DNA from: Megalobrama amblycephala
Taxonomy: Eukaryota > Chordata > Actinopteri > Cypriniformes > Xenocyprididae
NCBI RefSeq assembly: GCF_018812025.1
Contig: NC_063054.1
Span: 35,918,396 to 35,982,395, forward strand
Reading direction: 5' to 3'
DNA length: 64,000 bases
This document shows, piece by piece, positions 1-33,612 of the stretch. The notes below the pieces were generated by a model. The model was not told the DNA's origin. It searched no databases and saw nothing but the letters and a program-made list of their open reading frames with translations. The first letter of the stretch is position 1, and each line of letters opens with the position of its first letter. The translations under genes were made by a program, and so were the position numbers.

Positions 1-1000
1 AATGCTACTGTAATGGAAATCACAACATGGGCTCAGGAATACTTCCAGAAAACATTGTCGGTGAACACAATCCACCGTGCCATTCGCCGTTGCCGGCTAA
101 AACTCTATAGGTCAAAAAAGAAGCCATATCTAAACATGACCCAGAAGCGCAGGCGTTTTCTCTGGGCCAAGGCTCATGTAAAATGGACTGTGGCAAAGTG
201 GAAAACTGTTCTGTGGTCAGACGAATCAAAATTTTAAGTTCTTTTTGGAAAACTGGGACGCCATGTCATCCGGACTAAAGAGGACGAGGACAACCCAAGT
301 TGTTATCAGCGCTCAGTTCAGAAGCCTGCATCTCTGATGGTATGGGGTTGCATGAGTGCGTGTGGCATGAGCTTACACATCTGGAAAGGCACCATCAATG
401 CTGAAAGGTATATCGAAGTTCTAGAACAACATATGCTCCCATCCAGACGTCGTCTCTTTCAGGGAAGACCTTGCATTTTCCAACATGACAATGCCAGACC
501 ACATACTGCGTCAATTACAACATCATGGCTGCGTAGAAGAAGGATCCGGGTACTGTAATGGCCAGCCTGCAGTCCAGATCTTTCACCCATAGAAAACATT
601 TGGCGCATCATAAAGAGGAAGATGCGACAAAGAAGACCTAAGACAGTTGAGCAACTAGAAGCCTGTATTAGACAAGAATGGGACAACATTCCTATTCCTA
701 AACTTGAGCAACTTGTCTCCTCAGTCCCCAGACGTTTGCAGACTGTTATAAAAAGAAGAGGGGATGCCACACAGTGGTAAACATGGCCTTGTCCCAACTT
801 TTTTGAGATGTGTTAATGCCATGAAATTTAAAATCAAGTTATTTTTCCCTTAAAATGATACATTTTCTCAGTTTAAACATTTGATATGTCATCTATGTTG
901 TATTCTGAATACAATATTGAAATTTGAAACTTCCACATCATTGCATTCTGTTTTTATTCACAATTTGTACAGTGTCCCAACTTTTTTGGAATCGGGTTTG
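1..1000 (+). mobile_element. Tc1-like transposon, right part, in garem2 intron 3
   Basis: A degraded Tc1/mariner transposase runs from the window edge to the TAA at 778-780. Seen are [13 protein letters not shown] LWSDESKF (near 215-235), [19 protein letters not shown] and SPDLSPIENIW (DDE-region landmarks). The frame is broken near 235 and by a stop at 556-558, so it is a pseudogene. The right terminal repeat ends ...CTTTTTTGGAATCGGGTTTG at 1000 before a TA. The left end is outside the window. It is antisense to garem2. Confidence 0.88.
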
Positions 1001-1100
1001 TACTATTATAGTATAATATTTTGAATGAGTTTTTATTTTTATATTTTCTGTTTCCATTTTAATTTTAGTTTGTAATTAATAATAGTTACTGACTGATTTA

Positions 1101-11407
<10,307 letters not shown>

Positions 11408-12193
11408 CTTTCATCCGTCACCATCATCATCATCACGCGCATCACGGGGACGGAACGGAACCGGTGTCAGGGACGCATCGCGCCATGATGAAGAGAAACG
11501 CGTGAGAGAAACTCCGAAGTGAAGTGATCTAAACCGGACTCACCGAGGCGCGCGACACCCGCCCTCCTCCTCCTCCTCCTCCTCCTCCTCCTCACGCACC
11601 CGCGCGCACCGGAACACCGGACTAACAGTGCTCTCACCGGTACTGGAGATTCATACCACCTCAAAACGCAAACGGGTCGCTCTGTATTTTTTATAAAAGA
11701 CGAAAAACTTTAGATTTTGTAAAGTACAACATTTGCGTGCTTATTAATTAAAATACCCTAATTTGTCCAAGTTAAAGACCGTGGGAACCTTGATTCATTA
11801 TGCCAATTATACAATGACTTTTTGAGGGGTGGGGGTCTTGACCTCAGCATTTGCGTCAGGGACTAATTATTTACAGCTTACATCTGGTACTCAGGCCTAA
11901 ATGTATACTTATGTTTAGAATGCAACCTAAAAAGTTAGGCTATTTTTTACTTTTCCTGTGATATTACATCTCAATATGTATGGTAACATGGGGGAAGATG
12001 TCCCACTTAAGAATAATGTGGATTTACTTTTAAATTGTAACATATTTAGATATAGGTTTAGCATGTGCGGGATGATGATGCATCAGCCAATGTGTTATTA
12101 TAGGAAATAAATACAAGCATTTGCTAATTTAGTTGCTGTAGCACATTTGTATTAATATTTAGATATATTTTTAAAGTGGCATTAATGTCACTA

Positions 12194-13791
12194 CAGTGGT
12201 GCTCAGAATTATTGGCACCCTTGGTAAATATGATCAAAGATGACTGTAAAAATAAATCTGCATTGTTTATCCTTTTGATCTTTAATTCATAAAATGAGTA
12301 AAAATCGAAGCTTTCATTGAAGAAAAAGAATTGAAAGTGGGGGGAAAGTCACATTATGAAATAAATGTTTATATCCAAAACACGTTGGCCACAATTATTT
12401 GGCATCCTTTTATTCAATAGTTTTTGCAACCTCCTTTTGCCAAGAAAACAGTTCTGATTCATCTTCTATAATGCCTGATGAGTTTGGAGAACACCTGACA
12501 AGAGATCAGAGACCTTCCTTCATGCAGAATCTCTCCAGATCCTTCAGATCCCAGTTCCATGTTGGTGCTTCTTCTCTTCAGTTCACTCCACTCATTTTCT
12601 TTAGGGTTCAGGTCAGGGAACTTGGAAGACCATGGCAGAAGCTTCATTTTGTGCTCAGTGACACATTTTTGTGTTGGTTTTGATGTTTATTTTGGATCAT
12701 TGTCCTGATGGAAGATCCAACTATGGCTCATTATAGGATTTCTAACAGAAGCGTTCAGGTTTTGATTTTTTATCTGTTGATATTTGATAGAATCCATGAT
12801 ACCATATATCTGAACAAGATGTCCAGGACCTCCAGCAGAAAAATAGGCACACAACATTAAAGATCTAGCAGTATATTTAACAGTGGGCATGTGGTACTTT
12901 TTATCCATGTGTGCACCAAACCCATCTGGTGGGTTTGCTGCCAAAAAGCTCTTTTTTTTAGTTTCATCTGACCATAGAAGCCGGTTCCGTTTGAAGTTCC
13001 AATCATGTCTGAAAACTTAATATACTGGAGATTGTTTCTGGATGAGAGCAGAGGATTTTTCTTGAAAACCTCCTGAACAACTTGTGGGGATGTAGGTGCT
13101 GTTTGATATTTTTTTTTAGGCTTTCTGAGACTCAAGACTCAACTAATCTCTGCAATTCTCCAACTGTGATCCTCGGAGACTCTTTAGCCACTCAAACTCT
13201 CCTCCTCACTTCACATTAGGATGATTTAGACACACGTCCTCTTCCAGGCAGATTTGTAACATCTTTAGTTAATTGGAACTTCTTAATTATTGCCCTGATG
13301 GTGGAAATGGGGATTTTCAATGCTTTAGCTATTTTCTTACAGCCACTTTCTATTTTGTGAAGCTCAGCAATCTTTTGCTGCACATCAGAACTATATTCTT
13401 TGGTTTTACTCATTGTGATGAATGATTAAGGGAATTTGGCCTTTGTGTTTCCTCATGTTTATCCTCCTGTGGAACAGGAAGTCATGGCTGGACAATTTCA
13501 TGTTTATGATCAACCTGGTGTGCTAAAAAAATTTAAATATGAATGGGAATATACTTCAGAGATATTTTACTCATAAAAAGTTTTAGGGGTGCCAATAATT
13601 ATGGCCAACATGTTTTGGAGAAAAACATTTACTTCATAATGTGATTTTCCCCCCACTTTCAATTCTTTTTCTTCAATGAAAGGTTAGATTTTTACTCATT
13701 TTATGAATTAGAGGATAAACAATGCATATTTATTTTTACAATCATCTTTGATCATATTTACCAAGGGTGCCAATAATTCTGAGCACCACTG
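12194..13791 (-). mobile_element. Full-length but inactivated Tc1-like transposon
   Basis: Inverted ends CAGTGGTGCTCAGAATTATT (12194) and its reverse (to 13791) are flanked by TA on both sides; the element is 1598 bp, the usual Tc1 length. The transposase lies on the minus strand: MSKTKEYSSDVQQKIAELHK starts at 13413. Fragments such as FHQDNDPK (near 12700) and PWSSKFPDLNPKENEW (near 12630) mark the DDE region. Frame changes and stops interrupt it, so it is a pseudogene. Confidence 0.9.
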
Positions 13792-15904
13792 TAAAACAAT
13801 TATTCTATTTAAAATTTTATTTTGACAATTTAGTCGAATAATCAATGACAGATAAAGCAGAATCCGAGTAAAAGAGATTTATCTGAAAGGTACAGTTTTT
13901 CTATGACTTATGCAGGCATAATATTTAAATATTTACTTATTTAATTGCCCATATTTTAATTGAAGAAATGTAATAATAGAAACACTGTGAAATAGGTTTT
14001 TCAATAGGTTTTTTTATGAAAGCAAATATATCTGAAATGTACATATAATTAATGGAAATATTAAATAATAACCTCATTAATTACAATAAATATTAAATAA
14101 AAAAAAATAACAAAAGAAACTACATGCACTTGGTGCATTCTGTGTCAAATCTGGATGGCTCATCTTACCCCAAGGGTCTAATTTTAACTTTTTATTTGAA
14201 AATAAAAACTATAACTTTTACTCCACAAATCTAAAAGCATTAATGTGTCCACAAATCCCTCAACAAATAGAGACAAAAAAAAAAAAAATGATATTCAACA
14301 TAATGCAATGTCGTAGATCACTATTTTCCAGAGACACAAAATTAGACAAATTAACCTGACTAAATCTCACAAATGTTGATATTCAGATGAATTGACCAAA
14401 TTAAAAATAGCGTAGCCATTCATCAGAAGTGCTGAGATGAGATTTTGTGCCATTTATGGCTTAACCCTAACCTTTTTAAATTCTATGGTTTTACATATCA
14501 GGACATAATAAAAAAAATCATCTGGTCTTTGGCAGGTCTTAAAATGAGGTAAATACAACCTCAGTTGAACAACAAATCATGACATACTGCACCATGTCAT
14601 GGTTTATTTAACAAAACTAGGCCAAAATGGAGAAGCCATGTGTGACAAACTAAACACACACTTACTGCTTCCATAAAAATAGGGTAAGTAGCAGTCAGGC
14701 GCTGCTAATCAAATGCCTTTGATTAATTGATCATCATCAAGCATGACCAACTCTATAAAAGCAGAAGTTTTGGCAGTTTGCTGGTCTGGAGGCTTCAGGT
14801 GTGTGTTAACACAATGCCAAAGAGGAAAGACATCAGCAATGATCTTAGAGAAGCAATAGTTGCTGCCAATTAATCTAGGAAGGGTTACAAGGCCATTTCC
14901 AACCATTTGAAGTCCATCATTTACAGTAAGGAGGATTATTCACAAGTGGAAAACAGTCAGGACAGTTGCCAATCTTCCCAGAAGTGGACATCCCAGCAAA
15001 TTCACCCCAAGGTCAGACCGTGTCATGCTCAGAGAAATTGCAAAAAACCCAAGAGCTTCATCTCAGACTCTACAGGCCTAACATGTTAAATGTTACAGTT
15101 CTTGACAGTACACTTAGAAAAGGCAAGACAATTATGGCCTGTTTGGAAGGGTTTCCAGTAGACCTCTCCTCTCTAAATACAACATGGCAGCACGGCTTAG
15201 GTTTGCAAAGTTGCATCTGAACAAACCACAAGACTTCTGGAACAGACGAGACCAAAGTGGAGATGTTTGGCCATAATGCACAGCCTTACGTTTGGCAAAA
15301 ACCAAACACAACATATCAGCACAAACAACTTATATGTATCAACTGTCCATCATGGCAGTGGAGGTCATTGAGTCGACCATGAACTCATCTGTATTCCAAA
15401 GTATTCTAGAGAAAAATGTGAGGCCATCTGTCTAACAGCTCAAGCTTGGCTGAAATTGGGTCATACAACAGGACAATGATCATAAGAACACCAGCAAATC
15501 TACAGCAGAATGGCTGAAAAAGAAAATAATCAAGGTGTTGTAGTGGCCCAGTCAAAGTCCAGACCTCAACCTGATAGAAATGCTGTGGCAGGACCTTAAG
15601 AGAGCTGTGCATAAACTCTTTAGCCCGGAGGACATAGTGTCCATGATTTCTGATAAGAATTTTGAATTTGGACTCGTCTGACCATAGAACACTTTTCCAC
15701 TTTGAAACAGTGCAATTTAAATGAGCCTTGGCCCACGGGACACAACGGCGCTTCTGGACCATGTTCACACATGGCTTCCTTTTTGCATGATAGAGCTTTA
15801 GTTGGCATCTGCAGATGGCACGGCGGATTGTGTTTACGACAGTGGTTTCTGGAAGTATTCCAGGGCCCATTTAGTAATGTGGATGCCCGAAGACCACAGG
15901 CATC

Positions 15905-16875
15905 CAGAGCCGGCCCTCCCTATAAGCAAACTAAGCAGCTGCTTAGGGCCCCGCCACCAGCAAGGGGCCCCCAAGAGCAAATTAAATGACAGCTTGATTT
16001 TCACAGCGCTTATTCCCTCAGTTGCTGTTCTGGCACCTCCGTCCCATTACTGTGCAACTCGACGTACATTTGCATCACGTTAACGCAGCGGTAGAGTTAC
16101 ACTCAAAGGACTCTGCACTTATTCGCAATCACAAAAGTTCATTATTGCCATGTGCTTCAAAGCCTTGCCGGTTAAACATTTCATTAATTTCATTCTGACA
16201 TGCGCACACTAAAAGCCTGGCAAACAACGCCTGAATAGTGGACTTTATCTTTCGCGTCTGATTGCACTAATACTGTCAAATACACACAAGGTTTACATAA
16301 ACACAGTTGGTTATGTCTAAAGTGAAAGTAATCAGTTGAGAGTAAATCGGATGCGTGTCTGTTTTTTAGATGTGTGCAGGTCTTAAAGTAACATCTGCCT
16401 AATAGTAAACATGCTTCCCTTGTCCTTAAAGGGACAGTTCACCCAAAAATGAAAATTGTCATTATTTACTCACTCTCATATTGTTCCAAACCTGTATTAA
16501 TTTCTTTCTTCTGCTGAACACAAAATAAGAAATTTTGAAGAATGTGAGTAACCAAAGAGTTGGTGACCAGCAACCCACATTCTTCAAAATATCCTATTTT
16601 GTGTTCAGCAGAAGAAAGAAATTCTTTCAGGAATTTTCATTTTTGGGTGAACTGTTCCTTTAATGTTAATACATTTATTATTGTTATCTTCCTACAGGTC
16701 TATCGGAACTGGTAATTTTATGTCATTATTTAAGTTTTTAATTTAATATTGTCCGTTTTGTACATTTACATTTATTTTTTATAGAAGAAGATACTGTTTA
16801 TCTTAAGTTATTTTAACCGAGGGGCCCCCGAAATGAAATTCTGCTTAGGGCCCATAAAAGCTTGGGCCAGCCCTG
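15905..16875. mobile_element. Non-autonomous hAT-like element inside the truncated Tc1
   Basis: It starts CAGAGCCGGCCC and ends GGGCCAGCCCTG, with further mirrored GCTTAGGGCCC blocks. It is flanked by near-identical 8-bp repeats: CAGGCATC (15897-15904) and CGGGCATC (16876-16883). An 8-bp duplication with CAG...CTG ends is typical of hAT. No transposase ORF is present. It splits the N-terminal and middle transposase parts of the minus-strand Tc1. Confidence 0.85.
16430..16659. mobile_element. TTAA-flanked palindromic MITE inside the hAT-like element
   Basis: Arms beginning AGGGACAGTTCACCCAAAAA and ending in its reverse (TTTTTGGGTGAACTGTTCCT) lie between TTAA at 16426-16429 and 16660-16663. 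The inner arms mirror each other (TTTCTTTCTTCTGCTGAACA/TGTTCAGCAGAAGAAAGAAA). Confidence 0.88.
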
Positions 16876-17613
16876 CGGGCATCCAATAAAGGTCTTCGGC
16901 CTTGTCCCTTACGCACAGAGATTTCTCCAGTTTTTCTGAATCTTTTGATGATGTTATGCACTGTAGATGATGAGATTTGAAAAGCCTTTGCAATTTGACG
17001 TTGAGGAACATTGTTTTCCTCAATCTTTTTACACACTCTTTCACAGAATGAAGAGCCTCTGCCCATCTTTACTTCTTAGAGACTCTGCCTCTCTAGGACA
17101 TCCCTTTTATAGCTAATCATGTTACAGATCTGATATCAATTAACTTAATTAGTTGCTAGATGTTCTCCCAGCTGAATCTTTTCAAAATGTCTTGCTTTTT
17201 CAGCCATTTGTTGCCCCTGTGCCAACTTTTTTGAGACCTGTAGCAGGCATCAAAATAGAAATGAGCTCATTTTGTGCATAAAAGTGTAAAATTTCTCAGT
17301 TTAAACATTTATGTTATCTATGTTCTATTGTGAATAAAATATTGGCTCATGTGATTTGAAAGTATTTTAGTTTTCATTTTATTCAAATTTAAAAAAACAT
17401 CCCAACATTCACGGAATTCGGGTTGTACAAGCATTTAAATCATAGGGTGTGCTTAGTTTGTCACACATGGCTCCTCCATTTTGGCTGTATTTTTGTTAAA
17501 TAAATAATGACAGTGTAATATGTCATGTGTTGTTTATCTGAGGTTGTATTTACCTAATTTTAAGACCTACCGAAGACCAGATGATTTTTTTTTTATGTCC
17601 TGATATGTAAAAC

Positions 17614-17785
<172 letters not shown>

Positions 17786-18680
17786 TAATAGACAAGCTCA
17801 AAGTCAAATATCATTACACATCATTATAATGACCCTAAAATAGCCATATAGTGATATGACATAATGCTGAAATTGCTTTAGTTTTGTATGATGGGATGTG
17901 GGCATGTAATCCTGCCACCAGCCAGCAGAGGAAGACAGTGAGACACTGCAGAAATTCAATTCACACTGATAATGTGAGTAATAATATTTGATTGTATATG
18001 AGTGTATATATTAGAATCCACATAAAAGAGTTTAATAATTTCCCTTTAGTCTTTAAAAAGGTATATGAAATGCTAATTCTGCCAGGCGAAGTGAAATAAC
18101 CTAATAGAACACAAACCAAAACAGCCATGTTCTGATCTTACTGAACACACACACTATTCATGTTCAAATGGGTTTTATTGTACTCGGTTATTTTGTTTGC
18201 TTTTCCCTTTAAAGTTAAAACCATCTGCATAAATGTGGAGGTAGAAACGGATTTCTGTCGAGATATAGCTCATTCAAACAAATGAACACATTCTCACAAA
18301 CACTGTAAGGGTGAATCTCATGTTAAGAACATGCTCAGGTTATATTTCAACTCCAATCAAAAGAAATAATGTGACTTTTTCATGACATCCTCCCCAATTC
18401 TCAGTACTGTATGCAAATACTCATTGTCATTACAGTAACATTACAAAGTATTTATATGCACATTTATATCATTAATGCTGAATGAAAATATGTATTATAT
18501 TCTCATATTGAGTAATGAGAATTAATGGGAAACATGTCCAGACAGATTACAGTAATGAAAAATAAAATCATTAAACTCAACCCCAAGATTAAATGTGCTT
18601 AACATCCATTAAAAATTAGTGTAACAAAGAATAAAAATCCTAAAAAAATCAGAATTCATTTTCTTTACGCATAATTTACA

Positions 18681-18686
18681 TTTATT
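18681..18686 (-). terminator. Possible prep polyadenylation signal
   Basis: AATAAA on the minus strand, about 530 nt after the prep stop codon. It is plausible but unproven; no transcript data are available and other A-rich hexamers occur nearby. Confidence 0.3.
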
Positions 18687-19212
18687 TCTTTTAGTTTTTG
18701 GAGGCAAAATGTGATCTGAACATGTTTTCATGAGATTCACTTGCAAAATGATTTCTTTATGGATGCTGTACATTGAAGTGATGCAGTGATCCATAAACTG
18801 TAACTGTTCATGCCTTTCTGTCATCAAATAAATACAGTTTTAGTAAAGTGCTTGAGAGGTTATGACACTTCACCCCGTGACCTCAGTAATTATAATATTT
18901 CCTAAGCACAAGAGCCCAGTGTATCCCGTACACAGCCGTGACACATGGTGAACTGATATGAAATCAGTCATGAATGCAGTTCAGGTTAGAGCATTCAGCC
19001 AACACTTCCTGTTTGAAATGATTTTAGCGTGTCTAGTAGAAAGTAACATCAAATAATGAAACTGTGGAGGAGTGAGAAAGACAGAGACCAAGAAAAGTGA
19101 GTATTTCAGTGAACAGGAGCGCAAACAGGCAAGAATTAAATCGGACTGTAAGAAGAATAAACCTGCAGGAGTAGAGGAACAGCTTAGAGGAGGTTAAGAG
19201 CCTCGTAACGTT

Positions 19213-29542
<10,330 letters not shown>

Positions 29543-31338
29543 TATTCAGTGATCTTCAGAGCTGATGAACAGATGAAATAATGATATGATGAAATAAACA
29601 GAGACGAGTGTCGGGGTGTTCAGTGTGTTCGAGAGCCGCAGCACAATGTCCGGAATCAACAGGAAAAGAATCCGTACAAAGACAACGCGTTGGAGGAAAG
29701 AGCGCTGAAATCACCACAGCGCCCTCTGCTGGTGGAGTCAGAAATGACTCCTGATGAAGGTTCTGCTAACAAATGTACTAATTCATATTTATGAGTCATG
29801 TTTATTTTATTCAGTGTATTCTGGAGCATCAGTGAATGTTTGAAGCTTTTTTAATAGTTGAGTTTGAGTCCCTCAGTTGTCCTCAGTGTGATAAAATGGA
29901 TCTCAAAATCATTCAGTCACTGCTGGAAAGGGTTCAAATATGCAAATAATGCTTGAAAACCGAAGAGTCTGTAGGACCTGGAGGATTTTTCTAAAGAACA
30001 GAGCTCAGAACAAACAAGAGACTCATGAACAACCATCACAAAACACAAAAACAGTCGTAGATCATCCAGGTAACCACACACAGTATTGAGAATCAGTGGT
30101 TCACAAACTTTTAATAAATTCAGCTTCTTCTTATTTTCTTTTTTCTTTTTTCATTTGGACTATGTAAACATCTTTTATGTAAAATATCTTACTTAGGAAA
30201 GTACTAAATAAAAAAAACAACAACATGCATTTTGTATGATCTCTCTTATTTTGTTAAAATGACTCACATTTTCACAGATTCTGCAAGTGATTCACGTACT
30301 TTTTCTTGCAACTGTACATTACGTTCTGTCTAAGATGACACAATCAAAATTATTTGGAAGACTTGAAATAACCCACATGAACCATATAGGCTTCTTTTAT
30401 GGTACCTATGTACTTTTTGGAGTTGACCAACCCCTCATCCTTCTCATGAGAGTGAGTAAATGACAGAAGATTTTAAATGACAGAACATTTTTATTATTAT
30501 TTGGAGTAAATATTTTATTCATTATACTTTTGCAAAGCCCTTCTCTGCCACATAAGAAAAAAAAATCATGCTTTGGTAACTCTTATAATCATAATCATGA
30601 GATTAAAAAGTCAAAATTATGACATGCTAATTCATAGATGACAAAGCTGAAATTAAGTCAGACTTATGAATAAGTAATAATAATTTTTAGCACCTTTAAG
30701 GAACAGAACCAAATAAACATCAGTTTTGAACATATTGTAATTTTTTGATATTTTTAGCTGAAAGGACATAAAGAAGTAAGTAACAGTTGAGATGTGACAA
30801 AGGCATGTATAACAGTTTCAGCATCCTGCTGACTAATACAAGAGAAATTACGTAGGTGCCATGTGGAAAAAAAGCTGTCTTTACCACTTTACCAAAGTGG
30901 TCATCAAATGAAAGAGTGGAATCGATGAGAACACCAATATTTCGAACCGTCGTAGATGGCATTATCAAGTCACCATCCAAATCAATCAGTTGACCGAATA
31001 GTTTAGATACAACAGATTTAGAGCCGGTCAGTAGAATTTAAGGTAATTTGCCTCCAGCCAAAGCTTGAGTTCATTGATGCAAGTTGTTAATGTAAGCGGA
31101 GGAAACACTGAGGTGGAAGGTGTGCTAATATAAGTCTGAATGTCATCAGCATACCAGTGGAAGTTAAACCCATAGCATTTGATTATTTGTCCAATTGGTA
31201 ACATGCACTGAACATAATTATAAACTTTTGTTTTTGCCCCCATTTTTCATGAGCTGAACATGAGCCGAGTTTTTCTATGTACACAAAAGGCCTATTTCTC
31301 TCAAATATTTTTCACATATCTGTCTAAATCTGTGTTAG

Positions 31339-32603
31339 CAATGAATATCCACTAACAACATTTCACTCTCTCCACCTTCAGCTGGTGTGTGGTGAGCGCA
31401 CTGGCGCCGTTGTACTGTGGCTGCCGTCGCATCATCCAAGTGGATGAGGAGAGACCCCTGATATAACTGTAAAGTGCTTTGGGTGTACAGTAGTAAATAT
31501 GAAAGCGCTATATAAATGCCTCATTCATTCATTCATTCATTCATTCATTCATTCATTCAACAAGAAGCGACCGTTCCATTGCAACACCGGCGCCCAGCAG
31601 CAGCCCTGCGTTTCCGCCATTTTGGGGTGAAAGCAACTCGGCAGACCACTAGTTTCTATGGTAATATCAGCTGCTTTGTTAAAAAAAACATACATTAAAG
31701 CTGAAATCCAACCTGAATGATGACAACACAGAATAAAATACTATCGCTAGAGATCATCAAATCCTTTTAACAGTTTATTTTACACGCTTTAAAATTAAAA
31801 AAAAGTTTAAGTCTTCCACTTTTTTCACAAAACCTTTGCTCTCTAGATACCCAGTCAGTTTGGGTTAAAATTCTTTGAAGTTCAAGAATTAGCATTATAA
31901 ACACTGAATTAATACCAACATATGAAATTAAATTAAGGACATGCATCAGAAAAATTGAGAATGTTGGACAATAAATATATGAATATAACAGCTTGATTTT
32001 GCAGTGTTGTCTAATGTCTGTTAAAGCAAAAGTGTCCAAAAGTGGGAATTATGGGATAACGGACACAGCAATGCATCATGTATTTTAAGACCATTATGTT
32101 TGTAGTGTGATCCATTAAAACATACAATATATATATTTCAATTCAGACCTTTGGAGTGATATTGTTATTACTATTACTCCACTAGGTCTGAAATATATTG
32201 TTCGCTGCAAATATGATGATCTTAAATTTATTAATTATTAATTTACTATTAATAAATGTGTAAAGTTGCATAAAATACTCAATAAAGTAGGCTAACTGTA
32301 AGTTATCTCAGATGGTTGAATGATTGGATTCCACAACTGGTAAAATAAAACATATATAAGACAATACAACATTTACTGTAGGAGCCATACAATTTACTGG
32401 TGACTTAATTTAAAAAAAAACTATTCTATTGCGCTTCTGATTTGGCAGTGAAATTCACAGATTTTGGGTGCGTAAGATGTGAAGGATTCTATGGTCCAGT
32501 TAGTATTTTCACCCCATAATGGCGGCTGCACTACCTGAGCGCCATCTAGTGGCTGTTGCCCAAAAAGTATCAGAGTGTCACCTCTTGGGTTCTATACTCT
32601 TTG
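31339..32603. mobile_element. Insertion in the left long repeat of the Tc1: LINE 3' tail plus a second repeat
   Basis: The host repeat is split between CTGTGTTAG (31338) and TGAGCAC (32611), with the 7-bp copy GTGTTAG at 31332-31338 and 32604-32610. The first part (31339-31558) ends in the LINE-like tail TGTAAAGTGCTTTGGGTGTA, AAAGCGCTATATAAAT, then (CATT)n. The rest (31559-32603) has loosely mirrored GCCATTTTGGGGTGAAA/TTTCACCCCATAATGGC blocks. The two parts may be separate events. Confidence 0.7.
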
Positions 32604-32787
32604 GTGTTAGTGAGCACTTCTCCTTTGCCGAGATAATCCAGCCACCTCACAGGTGTGGCATATCAAGATGCTGATTAGACAGCATGATTATTGCACTTAG
32701 GCTGGCCACAATAAAAGGCCACTCTAAAATGTGCAGTTTTATCACACAGCACAATGCCACAGATGTCGCAAGTTTTGAGGGAACGTG

Positions 32788-33612
32788 CACTGTAAAAAAT
32801 TACCGTGATTTTAACAGTAAAAGACTGTAAAAATGCTGCGGTGAAAAACTGTTAATTGGTTTACAGAAAGTTTCCGTACTATACGGTGAATAACTGTAAT
32901 AGATCTAACGGTACATTTAATGTAATTTTACGGTAAAATACCATTAAATTCACAGTTTTTGAAAGTGAAAAATAACAATTAATTGTAAAATTTACAGTGA
33001 AAAACCGTAAATTGACATTCCCACAATTCCCTGCGTGACACTTCACATTTGATATATTTTTGTTGAAATAACTCTGTTTCTTCTTAGTTTTTCTCATTTT
33101 TTTCTAATCAGTTATGTACATTAGGGTTTTATGTTACATCTAATGTTGTTAAATTAATGTTTATTGCATTTTTAAAATTTCATGCATGTTACCATGATGG
33201 TGTTTAGTGTGTGTGTGAATGACACTGTGTGCTCCTTCTATATATTAGTGTTGTCCTCCTCATCTTGTGGAAAAGCTGCTTGTGATGAACTTTGATTCAT
33301 CATGTGACTCATCACCACTGTGTTTGGTGACTGTCAGTGTATTATAAAGGTACAAAACAGATATTAGTACTTCATTAGGTTGGTAAATTAACATTATATC
33401 AGTTAATGAAATATGTTATTTTACCGTAAATTTTACTGGGATTTTTTTTACAGTGTACTGAAATCCAGTGTTAAATATACATATTTAAAATGTAAAATTC
33501 ACATGTAACTCCGTAAGTATGTTTACGGTTTGATGTAATTTTTACAGTATTGTTCTGGTAACCACAGCTGCCGGTATTTTTCCGTAGAAACAATGGGATT
33601 TTTTTTACAGTG
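32788..33612. mobile_element. Non-autonomous element with CACTGTAAAAAA termini inside the Tc1
   Basis: CACTGTAAAAAA at the left and TTTTTTACAGTG at the right are flanked by TG on both sides (32786-32787 and 33613-33614); the host Tc1 sequence GAACGTG/CAATTGGC resumes cleanly. The inside is rich in TTTACGGT/ACCGTAAA. The ends recall CACTA/EnSpm-type elements, an inference from the CACT start and 2-bp duplication. Confidence 0.75.

Larger units (their letters stand above)
15615..17425 (-). mobile_element. Second Tc1-like element (minus strand), truncated, inside the first
   Basis: The N-terminus MGRGSSFCERVCKKIEENN starts at 17066 and includes QIAKAFQISSSTVHNIIKRF (helix-turn-helix). The middle domain ([28 protein letters not shown]) lies at 15640-15860. 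Its outer end, up to 17425 before a TA (17426-17427), matches the family of the element at 1-1000 (CGGAATTCGGGTTGTA against TGGAATCGGGTTTGTA). The C-terminal half is missing, cut at the junction near 15615. Confidence 0.8.

Noticed and set aside
14709..15314. Short frames on both strands in the Tc1 cluster as separate genes
   Set aside because: They are pieces of broken transposase genes or their antisense.
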